64,000 bases of DNA from DASSFG01 sp035547915. GTDB lineage: Bacteria > Planctomycetota > Planctomycetia > Pirellulales > JAICIG01. This document shows, one piece after another, positions 35,703 through 44,457 of this stretch; positions within the stretch are counted from its first letter, which is position 1; every line of letters starts with the position of its first letter. The stretch is from the NCBI GenBank assembly GCA_035547915.1, contig DASZTS010000135.1, positions 1 to 64,000 on the forward strand. Reading direction: 5' to 3'. The notes under the pieces are model-generated. The model made no database searches. It saw only the letters and a list, made by a program, of their open reading frames with translations, and was not told where the DNA came from. A program made the translations under genes and the position numbers.

Positions 35703-37691
35703 TCAGGATTCGCTCTCTGCGTGCATCCAGCGTTTCAGCACGGGAACCAAAACGAAGCAAACGGCGGCTGAGGCTATCGAAGCGATGGCGATCTTTAGAT
35801 AGACATCGCCGTAAATATGCACGGTGTCGATGGGTGCCGGAAAGGCGCCGGCGCCCTTGTCCTCGACACTGGTGAACTGGGCGATGATCGCGGCCAGGTA
35901 CTGAGAAAACGCGGTTGCCAGGAACCAACTTCCCATCACGGTGCTCACCAAGTGTTGCGGGGAAAGCTTCGTGATCATCGATAATCCGACCGGCGATAGG
36001 CAAAGCTCACCCAACGTTTGCAGGAGGTAGCCCAGTACGAGCCAGGCGACGTTGACCATGCCGCGCGGATCGGCCGATTGGGCTCCGTACCAGAAACTCA
36101 AGAAGCTGAGTCCGAGCAGCAGCAGTCCGAGGGCAAACTTCAAGGGGGTGCTGGGCTCGAGGCCACGGGCTCCCAAAAAACTCCAGATGGCCGTGACCAC
36201 CAGTCCGAGCACAATGATGTAGACCGGATTCACCGACTGGAAAATACTTGCAGGAATCTCATTGGCCCGGCGCGCAATACGCATCCCCACGTTATTGGCG
36301 TCAACTGTCCACGAGATTTCAAAATCGGGTTCAGCGTTGGCCTCCCGCAGTGCAGTCAGGTCCTTGATGGTAAAAAGCTTGCCGCCGTTGGTATAGCCGA
36401 GCTGTTCTTGCGTCGGTTGCAGCATAACCGTCGAGGAGACGTCGTCTGGGCCGATGACCCGTGCGTCGGCGGCCTCGAAGACGCGATCGACGTTGCGATC
36501 GGTAAACAGATTCAGCGAGCTACCCGCTTGCTCGAAGAATGCAAAGAACAGCATGACGAAGAACGTCAGAATCAGCACGACAAACATCCGCTGGCGCCGG
36601 ACGCGATCGAGGCGCAGAGTTTCTATTCCCAGGTAGGCTGCGGCAACCAGTCCGGCCAACACCAGCACCAGCCCAGCGGGCTTGCTCGCCTCTTCCGCCA
36701 CGACGGCCGTCGATCGCGCGAACGAATTCTCGCTTTTTGCCAGGGCTTCGATCGTGCTTTCGGGGATGAGCACCAACGTCTCGCCCCTTTCCCTGAGTAG
36801 CCCGAAGCCCGAAACGAGCAGCGCGAACAGCGGAATGGCCGCCACCGTACCCGCCAAGACTCCCACCCACATGCCAAGCTGTCCGTAATCCGATCCCTTC
36901 CCGCCCGGCTGCGAGGCGGGCGGCGCGCCGGCGCTCTGGGGTAGTCCGCCGCGCCCGATAGCCACAAGGGAGGCACCCGCCGCGGCCAGGAGCGAAAGGC
37001 CCACGAAGAGGTTGATTCCCGCCGAGATGGGGTTGTTCGGGTAAAAGTAGAACAAACCGCAAGCCCCGGCGAGGGCACTGGCCAGGATCAGCAACTGCGC
37101 GACCACGCCCGGCACGACGAACACGGCCAATCCGCTCATCATGCCGATTGCCGCCAGGCCAAACCCCTTATCCCAGCCGTAGATCTCGCCCACGTATCCA
37201 CACAGTAGAGGCGACATGGCCGCGCCCAGGTTGATACCCATATAGAAGATTGTGAATCCACCGTCGCGCTTCACGCTGTTCTGCGGGTAGAGCGAGCCGA
37301 CGATCGTGGAGATGTTGGGCTTGAAAAAGCCGTTGCCGACGATAAGCAGCGACAACCCCGTATAGAAAGCCGGGGCTTCTTGCACCGTCAACATGAGCTG
37401 GCCGAGGGCCATGAGCGTGCCGCCGAGGACGACGGCGCGGCGGGCGCCGAGCAGCTTGTCGGCCAGCATGCCGCCGAAAAACGGCGTCATGTAGACGAGC
37501 GCCGTGTACGCGCCATAGACCGTGATCGCCTTCGCGTCGACATATTGCAAGAACCCCTTGGACATATAGAAGACCAAGAGGGCCCGCATGCCGTAGTAGG
37601 AGAACCGCTCCCACATCTCGGCAAAGAAGAGCGTGTAGAGGCCGGCGGGATGGCCAAAGAGCGTCTCGCGTTGCGGCTCGGCGGTCGACAT
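35703..37691 (-). CDS. POT/PTR-family proton-coupled peptide transporter
   Basis: 662 residues with about 14 transmembrane helices. The family signature ExxERFxYYG is present as EMWERFSYYGMRALLVFYM near residue 27. The second signature region is seen as GGMLADKLLGARRAVVLGG, followed by GNGFFKPNISTIVGSLY. These proton symporters import di- and tripeptides across the cytoplasmic membrane. The protein is longer than E. coli Dtp (about 490-500) because of a large soluble insertion (about residues 400-490) between late helices, and of extra loops. The ATG at 37691 has GGAG 7 bases upstream. Substrate range cannot be read from sequence. Confidence 0.9.
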   Translation of the reverse strand: MSTAEPQRETLFGHPAGLYTLFFAEMWERFSYYGMRALLVFYMSKGFLQYVDAKAITVYGAYTALVYMTPFFGGMLADKLLGARRAVVLGGTLMALGQLMLTVQEAPAFYTGLSLLIVGNGFFKPNISTIVGSLYPQNSVKRDGGFTIFYMGINLGAAMSPLLCGYVGEIYGWDKGFGLAAIGMMSGLAVFVVPGVVAQLLILASALAGACGLFYFYPNNPISAGINLFVGLSLLAAAGASLVAIGRGGLPQSAGAPPASQPGGKGSDYGQLGMWVGVLAGTVAAIPLFALLVSGFGLLRERGETLVLIPESTIEALAKSENSFARSTAVVAEEASKPAGLVLVLAGLVAAAYLGIETLRLDRVRRQRMFVVLILTFFVMLFFAFFEQAGSSLNLFTDRNVDRVFEAADARVIGPDDVSSTVMLQPTQEQLGYTNGGKLFTIKDLTALREANAEPDFEISWTVDANNVGMRIARRANEIPASIFQSVNPVYIIVLGLVVTAIWSFLGARGLEPSTPLKFALGLLLLGLSFLSFWYGAQSADPRGMVNVAWLVLGYLLQTLGELCLSPVGLSMITKLSPQHLVSTVMGSWFLATAFSQYLAAIIAQFTSVEDKGAGAFPAPIDTVHIYGDVYLKIAIASIASAAVCFVLVPVLKRWMHAESES

Positions 37692-37775
37692 GCGGGGACT
37701 CCGGGAAAAACGGTAATGTAACCGAATTCCCGCCGCCTGCCGATCGCTATCGGTCGGCGAGACCGAACGGTTAGG

Positions 37776-37925
37776 CTAGGTTGCCGAGGCGCTCGGCTCG
37801 CTGCCGCCCGGCTTCGAGCGCAGCTCGAGGTGGGGTTGCGGCCGAGGATGCGGCGTGTCGAACAGGCGCCGCAGGATCAATCGGCCTGTGGCGCGCGGTC
37901 GCGCCTGGGTCGTCGGAGCTGACAT
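37776..37925 (-). CDS. Small basic hypothetical protein (49 residues) with strong RBS
   Basis: 49 residues starting at ATG 37925 behind AAGGGAGG, with 5 bases between GGGAGG and the ATG. This is one of the best ribosome-binding sites in the window, where many real genes have none. The product is basic and Pro/Arg-rich, with no hydrophobic segment or known motif (RATGRLILRRLFDTPHPRP in the middle). The frame is open further upstream to 38015, but without an RBS. It lies between the transporter and the small lipoprotein, on the same strand. It could be a genuine small protein or a chance frame in GC-rich DNA. Confidence 0.45.
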   Translation of the reverse strand: MSAPTTQARPRATGRLILRRLFDTPHPRPQPHLELRSKPGGSEPSASAT

Positions 37926-38074
37926 GCTGACCTCCCTTAGGACGGCCGCGCCATGGAACGCCGTGGATGGCAAGCGCGCTGCGGCCGGTCCGCGCTTGCT
38001 CGTGCGAGGCGCCACTCTCGCGGGCCGCCGCGTTCAGGATTTCGCGGCGGCCGCGCGAGTGGTGCTGAAGGACG

Positions 38075-38287
38075 TTATGGTCCTTGGATTACCTGGCCGG
38101 GCGCCATCGGACCAGGCATCATCGTGGCTTCGCCGACGCCTGGGGCGCTCATGCACGGATCGGCGGCATAGGTGCTGGTGGCGGGTGCACACGGGTTGCA
38201 TTGCGCGCCCCGGTTGAACCAGTGCCAGCAGCCGGTGCTCGTCGCCGTGACCAGCGCCAGCGCCGTCAAAATCGATAGCCTCTTCAT
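38075..38287 (-). CDS. Small Cys-rich lipoprotein
   Basis: 70 residues from ATG 38287. MKRLSILTALALVTATSTGC is a type II signal peptide with lipobox STGC, so the mature protein is lipid-anchored at Cys20. The mature part (about 50 residues) has further cysteines in NPCAP and DPCMS, and ends in a Pro/Gly/Met-rich tail. Such short lipoproteins are common in planctomycetes and have no assigned role. An upstream in-frame extension to 38530 is unlikely because it would bury the signal peptide. Confidence 0.65.
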   Translation of the reverse strand: MKRLSILTALALVTATSTGCWHWFNRGAQCNPCAPATSTYAADPCMSAPGVGEATMMPGPMAPGQVIQGP

Positions 38288-38481
38288 GGCTTGTCTTTCC
38301 CTTTCAGAAAAACCGGTAATGCCTGGCGAGGCTGCGGGGTCAAGCAACTCTACAACACGACCCACGATGTGCAAACGCAACGCGCGGATTTTTTTCACTG
38401 AGTGTTGCGTTTTGCCAGCACGCCACGGAATTGTCGTGTAGATTTTTTTGTGGTCACGAGAGTTGAGCGACAGATAGCGTG

Positions 38482-39570
38482 ATGACGGCCATGCGGCAGC
38501 TTGCCTTCTTAATATGTATTTTCCTGGCAACCGCTACGGCCGCGCCGGCCGCGGTGACTCCCCGCGCCCTGACCGATGAGCGGCAAGACTTGTCGGTCGG
38601 GCAGGATGTTGCCGAAAGCCAACTCTGGCTGGTCAGCACACGTCGGCTGCCACACGGGCCGATCAATACGTCGCGGCGCCTGTTGCCCGAAGTGAGCCGC
38701 TATGAGTCGTCGGCCGGCTGGCGGCAAACGACGCACGACGAGCTGATGGCCGCACACGATCGGCGTCTCACGACGGTGGTGCTGGTGCATGGCAACGACA
38801 CGGACGAACCGGCGGCCATTGCGAAGGGACTCGAGCTTTATCAATCGCTGGTGCGCCGCAGCCAAGAGGCCTTTCGATTGATCGTCTGGTCATGGCCATC
38901 CGACTACGTGCCCGGCACCTTGCGACAGGATGCGCGCATCAAGGCCGAGCGAGCCGAGACCGATTCCTACTATCTCGCGCAGCTCGTCTCCGAGATCGAC
39001 AGCGACGAACCGGTCGGTCTGGTCGGATACAGTTTCGGCGCCCGGGTGATTACCGGCGGGTTGCACCTGCTCGGCGGTGGCTCGCTGGCCGGCAACACGG
39101 TTGAGTCGGCCAAAATGAGCGAGCGCACGCCCGTCCGCGTCGTGCTAATGGCCGCCGCCTTGGACGACGACTGGCTCGTGCCCGGCCATCGACACGGCCG
39201 TGCGCTGACCGTCGTCGAGCGGATGGTACTGCTCGTCAATCCGCAGGATCGGGCCCTGCGTTGGTATCGATTCTTGGTACCGAGAAGCGGGGCGACGGCA
39301 CTCGGCGCGCACGGCATCTCGTCGCTGAACAGCCTGGGCGTCCACCGGCAAAAGATCGAACAGGTCAACGTCAACTCCTACGTCGGCGTGCAGCACGGCT
39401 GGTCGAGCTATGTCGGTTCACCTCAGATCCTTGAGCAGTTGAAGCGCGAAGTGCTCGTTGGCAGCAACCGTGGCCGCGCGCAGCCGACCAATGACGCCGC
39501 GGCAACGCCCGATCTCGGCGAAGAAGCCGGCGAGGAAGCCGCTATGAGGATAAACCGGCACGGCGGTTAG
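38482..39570 (+). CDS. Secreted DUF900-like alpha/beta hydrolase
   Basis: About 362 residues; ATG 38482 is used, though a GTG at 38479 directly precedes it. A signal peptide (QLAFLICIFLATATAAPAA) directs export. The alpha/beta-hydrolase features are VVLVHGND (oxyanion-hole region), the strand LIVWSWPSDY, and the nucleophile elbow GYSFG with Ser about residue 184. His about 305 in VQHGWSSY is the likely catalytic base. The layout resembles the DUF900 family (PF05990), whose substrates are mostly unknown; a periplasmic lipase or esterase is possible. The C-terminal 40 residues are Ala/Glu-rich and probably disordered. Confidence 0.7.
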   Translation: MTAMRQLAFLICIFLATATAAPAAVTPRALTDERQDLSVGQDVAESQLWLVSTRRLPHGPINTSRRLLPEVSRYESSAGWRQTTHDELMAAHDRRLTTVVLVHGNDTDEPAAIAKGLELYQSLVRRSQEAFRLIVWSWPSDYVPGTLRQDARIKAERAETDSYYLAQLVSEIDSDEPVGLVGYSFGARVITGGLHLLGGGSLAGNTVESAKMSERTPVRVVLMAAALDDDWLVPGHRHGRALTVVERMVLLVNPQDRALRWYRFLVPRSGATALGAHGISSLNSLGVHRQKIEQVNVNSYVGVQHGWSSYVGSPQILEQLKREVLVGSNRGRAQPTNDAAATPDLGEEAGEEAAMRINRHGG

Positions 39571-39816
39571 GGCCGTACAGCGATGCGACGGCGGCGAAAA
39601 TCGTGCTGCTTTCAGCCATCGCCGCCAGTTCGGTTTACCGACCTCCGTAGCTCATGGCATGTCTGGCCTGAACGCACTAAGCTATGGTGTGTAATAAGGT
39701 TGCGCCGAACTGACTAGCATTCTTGGCCAGGTTCTCGTAACCAACCTCCAAAGAATCCTTGTTTTTCGCGCGCTCGATCCGGCGTGGCACGGGGCCTAAG
39801 AGGATAGAGAGGTGCA

Positions 39817-40395
39817 ATGAACGCGTCGGCCGAAGTAATGAGGCTCGAACGGTTTCGCGACTACCTCCGGTTATTGGCCGAAATGCACCTCGACCGGCGG
39901 CTACAGGCGAAGCTCGATGCGTCCGACGTCGTGCAGCAGACGCTCTTGGAGGCCCACCGTGATGTCGAGAAATTTCGCGGACGAAGCGAGGCGGAACTGG
40001 CGGCGTGGTTGCGACAGGCGCTGGTCAACAACCTGGCCAACGCAGCCCGAGACTTTGCCCGGGCCAAACGCGACGTGCGGCGCGAGCAGTCGCTCGAAGC
40101 TTCGATCGGCCAGTCGTCGTGTCGGCTCGAAGCCTGGCTCGCCAGTGGCGACTCGTCCCCCAGCCACCGCGCCGATCGTAACGAGCAGCTTTGCTTGCTC
40201 GCCGATGCGTTGGCCCAATTATCTGCCGATCAACGCGAAGTGGTCGTGTTACGCTATCTGCACGCTTGGCCCGTGGCCGACATTGGCAACCATCTCGGAC
40301 GCACGGCACCTGCCGTCGCAGGTTTGCTACACAGGGCGCTCGTGCATCTGCGTGGAAAACTCTCGTGCCTGGAAGACCTGGACGGCGTGCGTTAG
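39817..40395 (+). CDS. ECF sigma factor, planctomycete-type
   Basis: 192 residues. Region 2 is seen as LDASDVVQQTLLEAHRDVEKFRGRSEAELAAWLRQ, and region 4 as LSADQREVVVLRYLHAWPVADIGNHLGRTAPAVAGLLHRAL. This pattern matches the planctomycete-specific ECF subfamily, which usually lies beside a Ser/Thr kinase. GAGG lies 5 bases before ATG 39817. The kinase starts 48 bp downstream, so the two are probably one transcript. The kinase may control sigma activity in place of a classical anti-sigma factor; that link is inferred from context. Confidence 0.88.
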   Translation: MNASAEVMRLERFRDYLRLLAEMHLDRRLQAKLDASDVVQQTLLEAHRDVEKFRGRSEAELAAWLRQALVNNLANAARDFARAKRDVRREQSLEASIGQSSCRLEAWLASGDSSPSHRADRNEQLCLLADALAQLSADQREVVVLRYLHAWPVADIGNHLGRTAPAVAGLLHRALVHLRGKLSCLEDLDGVR

Positions 40396-40443
40396 CCACC
40401 CGGATCAGGCGCGCTCCGTGGCCCCCTCTGCGGAGCGAATCTC

Positions 40444-42684
40444 GTGATCGACGATTCCGATCCGGACCGAACGCATTCCTTCGACGACCGTTTGGCGCTG
40501 GTGTTGGCTGAGTACCTGGCGGCCGCCGATGCCGGAACGCCGCCCGATCAGGAGTCGTGGATTGCCGGTTATCCCGAGTTGGCTGCCGAACTACGCGAGT
40601 TCTTTACCGCACACAACGAGGTCGACCGCGCGGCCGCGCCCTTGCGTGACGCGTTGGCCACGACGCGCCTGGCGGCCGATGGAAGTGCCGCGACGCTCGA
40701 CTCGATGCAGAAGCCGCTCCACGCGCCGGCCCCAGCGACCGTATTCGGCGATTACCAAATCGTCGAGGAGATTGCTCGAGGCGGGATGGGGGTGGTCTAC
40801 AAGGCGCGGCAGGCGAGTCTCAATCGCCTGGTCGCGTTGAAGATGATCCTGTCGGGCCAGTTCGCCAGCCCGGACGATGTGCGGCGGTTTCGTGCCGAAG
40901 CCGAAGCAGCGGCCCACCTTCGCCACCCACATATCGTGGCCATTCACGAGGTCGGCGAGCGCGAGGGGCAGCACTATTTTTCCATGGATTATGTGGCCGG
41001 GCGAAGCCTGGCGCAGATCGTGCGCGATCATCCGCTGCCGCCCGAGCAAGCCGCGCGGTATGTCAAGCTAGTCGCCGAGGCGATCCATTACGCCCATCGA
41101 CAGGGCATTCTGCACCGCGACCTCAAGCCCTCGAACGTCCTGATCGACGAGTCCGATCAACCCCGTATCACCGATTTCGGACTCGCCAAGCGGTTGGGGA
41201 ACGACGCGGACCAGACCATCTCCGGAGCGGTGGTCGGCACGCCCAGCTACATGTCGCCCGAACAGGCGCTGGGGCGCACTCCGGTCGGTCCTGCCACCGA
41301 CGTCTATTCCCTGGGCGCGATGCTCTACGACTTGGTCACGGCCCGGCCTCCCTTTCGCGCCGATTCGCCCTTGGAAACGTTGAGGCAGGTGCGCGATTGC
41401 GAACCGGCCTCGCCCCGGGTGCTGAATCCCCAGGTTCCCCGCGACCTGGAGACGATCTGCCTCAAGTGCCTCGCCAAGGATGCTCACCGCCGCTATGCAA
41501 ATGCGGCCGATGTGGCCGAGGAACTGGGGCGTTTCCTCGAAGGAGAACCGATTCATGCCCGGCCGCTCGGTGCTCTCGGGCGGACGGCGCGTTGGGTAAG
41601 GCGTCATCCGCTGGCAGCCGGCGTGATGGCAACGACCGCGCTACTGCTCGTCGTCGTGATGGCGGCGACGCTCTCGGTGGCGCGGCGGCTTGAGCAGCAA
41701 CTCCGGCACGAGGTGCTGGAAAGTAACAAGTATGCCGCACGGAACGTAGCCAGCACACTCCGCGGGCAGTTGATGCATTGGGGCGACGCCGTGGCGGAAG
41801 TGGCCAGCGACGAGGAACTGCTGGCTGCTTTGGAAAGCGACGCAGCAAATACCGAAGTGCTGCAAGAATTCATTACGAGTCGGCATAGACGTTATGCCAG
41901 CCCCGAAGGCGGGCTGGTAAAACCGAGCGAGCCACCGATCTTCACCAACTGGTTCATTCTCGACCCGTCCGGAGCGGCGCTCGCTCGCTCTCCCGTGCTG
42001 GCCAACTTCTTGGGAAAGGATTATGGTTTTCGCGATTATTTCCAGGGTGCGATTCACGCGCCGCCCGGCCGTGTACATGTCTCGCACGTCTACCTCAGCG
42101 AGAACGACAGGCTTTATAAATTCGCCCTGTCGTCGGTCATCCGCCGCGGTGGAACCGACGATCGTCCGCTCGGAGTACTTGTGGCGACCGTAGCCACGGA
42201 TTCGAGCTTCGGGTTGCCCCATCTCCACGATGAACGCCGCAAGGCGGCACTCGTCGGGCCGCTCGATCCGACGCGCGACCAGACGCAGCAGCCATCCCCG
42301 CCGCCGTCGGAAGTGATCTTGGTCCATCCGGCCTACAGTGAGCCGGGCAAACGGGCGGAAACCGTCGCGAACGCCCAACTGCGCAGCGTGCAGGCCGAGT
42401 GGAGGAACGGGCGGTTGTACTACCCGGCTGGTTATCACGCGGTTGCGGGCGACGAGGACTTTTGCGATCCGATTTATGGCGACCGGTGGCTGGCGGCCTT
42501 CGCGCCGGTGCACGACAGCCAATTCGTCGTGATCGTCGAACAGCGATATGACGACGCGATTCGCTTGCCCGGCAGTCTCGCCCGGCAGTTGTTCGTGTGG
42601 GCGGGAGTGGCGCTCACCTTGGGGGTCGTGCTGTTGGGAGCGTCGATCGGTTACGCATTACATGACGTGGTTAAACGACGTTGA
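40444..42684 (+). CDS. Transmembrane Ser/Thr kinase with extracytoplasmic Cache-like sensor
   Basis: 746 residues from GTG 40444. After about 100 Ala/Asp-rich residues, a Hanks-type kinase domain spans about 101-370: glycine loop ARGGMGVVYKA, catalytic Lys133 in VALKMI, HRDLKPSN at 224-231 and DFGLAK at 244-249. Helix LAAGVMATTALLLVVVMAATL follows, then a domain of about 300 residues with Cache-like elements (FILDPSGAALARSP, GKDYGFRDYFQGAI, YKFALSSVI), then a second helix (LFVWAGVALTLGVVLLGASIGYAL) and a basic tail. It likely senses a small molecule outside and phosphorylates cytoplasmic proteins. It lies between the ECF sigma gene and the TIGR04222-like gene, probably as one operon. The ligand is unknown. 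Confidence 0.88.
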   Translation: MIDDSDPDRTHSFDDRLALVLAEYLAAADAGTPPDQESWIAGYPELAAELREFFTAHNEVDRAAAPLRDALATTRLAADGSAATLDSMQKPLHAPAPATVFGDYQIVEEIARGGMGVVYKARQASLNRLVALKMILSGQFASPDDVRRFRAEAEAAAHLRHPHIVAIHEVGEREGQHYFSMDYVAGRSLAQIVRDHPLPPEQAARYVKLVAEAIHYAHRQGILHRDLKPSNVLIDESDQPRITDFGLAKRLGNDADQTISGAVVGTPSYMSPEQALGRTPVGPATDVYSLGAMLYDLVTARPPFRADSPLETLRQVRDCEPASPRVLNPQVPRDLETICLKCLAKDAHRRYANAADVAEELGRFLEGEPIHARPLGALGRTARWVRRHPLAAGVMATTALLLVVVMAATLSVARRLEQQLRHEVLESNKYAARNVASTLRGQLMHWGDAVAEVASDEELLAALESDAANTEVLQEFITSRHRRYASPEGGLVKPSEPPIFTNWFILDPSGAALARSPVLANFLGKDYGFRDYFQGAIHAPPGRVHVSHVYLSENDRLYKFALSSVIRRGGTDDRPLGVLVATVATDSSFGLPHLHDERRKAALVGPLDPTRDQTQQPSPPPSEVILVHPAYSEPGKRAETVANAQLRSVQAEWRNGRLYYPAGYHAVAGDEDFCDPIYGDRWLAAFAPVHDSQFVVIVEQRYDDAIRLPGSLARQLFVWAGVALTLGVVLLGASIGYALHDVVKRR

Positions 42685-42693
42685 GGTCATTCG

Positions 42694-44148
42694 ATGAACG
42701 AACGCCAAACCGATCTGTACCGACGCATCAGGACCTTTGAGGTCGATCTGCCCGGAACCGCGTTCACTTTCGCAGCGCGGTTGGCCAGAGAGAACGGCTG
42801 GACCCGGACGCATGCAGAGCGTGTCATCGACGAATACAAAAGGTTCGCGTTCTTGGCGGTTGCGGCCGGGCGTTGTGTCTGTCCCTCGTCCGATGTCGAC
42901 GAGGCCTGGCACCTACACCTGACCTACACCCGATCGTACTGGGGTAACTTCTGCCCGCTGCTCGGCAAGCCGCTGCACCACGAGCCGACGAAGGGCGGAC
43001 CTGAGGAATTGCAGAAACACGTCTCGATGTACCAGCAGACGCTGAGCAGCTACCGTCGACTGTTCGACGAAGAGCCCCCCGCCGACATCTGGCCACTTCC
43101 GGGAGAACGGTTCCGCATTGGCCGCGCTCACCGCCGCATCGATCTCGACTCGCATTGGGTGATTCCCAAGCCGCGTTGGCGGCAGACTGGAGTGCTGTTG
43201 GCGACGGCCGCCGTCGGTCCTGCGGCCGCGACGCTCAATCCGTTCAACTTCGACGGCCCGATGTTCCTCCTCTTCTACGGCATGCTATTTCCGATCGTAG
43301 TCCTGGCCGCCTGGTGGCTGCGACGATGGTTGCGCAGCGGTGACGTCGACAGCGTCGATGTATCACTCGACGCCTACGAAACCGCATACCTGGCGGGTGG
43401 GAGGCCGATGGCGATCCGCGCGGCGATGGCGGCACTCGTCGGCCAAGGCGCGTTATCGGTGCAGCGAACCCAAAAGGTTGTGCTCGGCTTTCTGCCGGTA
43501 AAGCGAGAGTACCGGTTGGTCACGAAAGAGCCGCTATCGCGCCCCGCATCGGCCTTGGAGGAAACGCTCTATGGCGCCGCCACGGATGAGGGTGAAACCG
43601 TTTCAAAGCTTCAAGCGGCGGTTACGGAACAAGCTGCCGCGCTGGGCGCGCGTCTGCGTCGCGAGGGGCTGTTGCTCGATGAACGGCACGCCAGCACGGC
43701 GCGCTGGTGGCCGGCAATGCTCGTGGCGGGCCTGGCCCTCGTCGGTGCCATAAAGATCGCGGTGGGTATTGGTCGTGGCAGGCCGGTCGTATTCCTGCTG
43801 TTTGCCGTAATCGCAACGCTTGCGGCCGCGGCGTTTTTCCTTCGAGAGGCGTCGCGCTCTCGCGCGGGGGACAGGCTGCTGAAGGAATTACGTCGCAAGC
43901 ACGCGGAGCTGAATGTGGCCGTGCACGGGGCAACGCACGATCTGCCGACTGGCGACGTGGCCTTGGCGACGGCCTTGTTCGGGATGGCACCACTGGTCGG
44001 CGGCCCGTTCGATGACTTGCGCGCCGCCCTGCGAGCTCCTACCAATCAAGGCGGCGGAGGTTGGACTTCTGGCTGCGGAGGCGGCGGATGTGGTGGTGGC
44101 GGGTGCGGTGGAGGCTGCGGCGGGTGCGGTGGTTGTGGTGGCGGCTGA
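42694..44148 (+). CDS. TIGR04222-like membrane protein with Gly/Cys-rich tail
   Basis: 484 residues; ATG 42694 follows GAGG that overlaps the kinase stop region, so translation is probably coupled. The N-terminal 140 residues contain DEAWHLHLTYTRSYW, similar to the DUF1399/GRDP-like segment. Two hydrophobic segments follow at about 165-210, then a soluble region (SLDAYETAYLAGGRPMA to KLQAAVTEQ), then two more helices (WWPAMLVAGLALVGAI and VVFLLFAVIATLAAAAFF). The last 35 residues are GGGxCGGGGCGGG-like, with eight cysteines among glycines. TIGR04222 proteins have no known function. The tail could bind metal or form a disulfide-linked network; this is inference. Confidence 0.75.
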   Translation: MNERQTDLYRRIRTFEVDLPGTAFTFAARLARENGWTRTHAERVIDEYKRFAFLAVAAGRCVCPSSDVDEAWHLHLTYTRSYWGNFCPLLGKPLHHEPTKGGPEELQKHVSMYQQTLSSYRRLFDEEPPADIWPLPGERFRIGRAHRRIDLDSHWVIPKPRWRQTGVLLATAAVGPAAATLNPFNFDGPMFLLFYGMLFPIVVLAAWWLRRWLRSGDVDSVDVSLDAYETAYLAGGRPMAIRAAMAALVGQGALSVQRTQKVVLGFLPVKREYRLVTKEPLSRPASALEETLYGAATDEGETVSKLQAAVTEQAAALGARLRREGLLLDERHASTARWWPAMLVAGLALVGAIKIAVGIGRGRPVVFLLFAVIATLAAAAFFLREASRSRAGDRLLKELRRKHAELNVAVHGATHDLPTGDVALATALFGMAPLVGGPFDDLRAALRAPTNQGGGGWTSGCGGGGCGGGGCGGGCGGCGGCGGG

Positions 44149-44457
44149 CGTTAGATTCGCACGGCGACTCTTTCATATCAGGAGTCTCGTTCATATCGAT
44201 TCTCGGCCGGGCTCGCAGTAGACAACCTAACTACTTGATGTGAAATGGTTTACATGCGTCCCATGTGGCACGCACCACGTGGCAGGAATCGGCGCGGCCA
44301 GGCCACGGGGATGATGGTCTGTCGGGTCGAGCCAAAAACCGGCTGGCTCCGATGCCGAGTTAGGTCTGCCGAATGGTACAGACCGAGCCGGGCACCCCGT
44401 AAAGCGTGAGGGTGCTGCATTTGACGACCGCGACCGGGCCAAAGTAGCTTTATTTCT
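44149..44457. other. Intergenic region before the DUF1592 cytochrome gene
   Basis: No supported gene, clear hairpin or repeat. The upstream operon ends here and the promoter of the DUF1592/DUF1552 pair should lie here, but no convincing hexamers were identified. Confidence 0.35.

Noticed and set aside
44061..44148. GGC/TGT-rich tract as a DNA-level microsatellite
   Set aside because: It is the coding sequence of the Gly/Cys tail of the TIGR04222-like protein, where such a tail is typical of the family.
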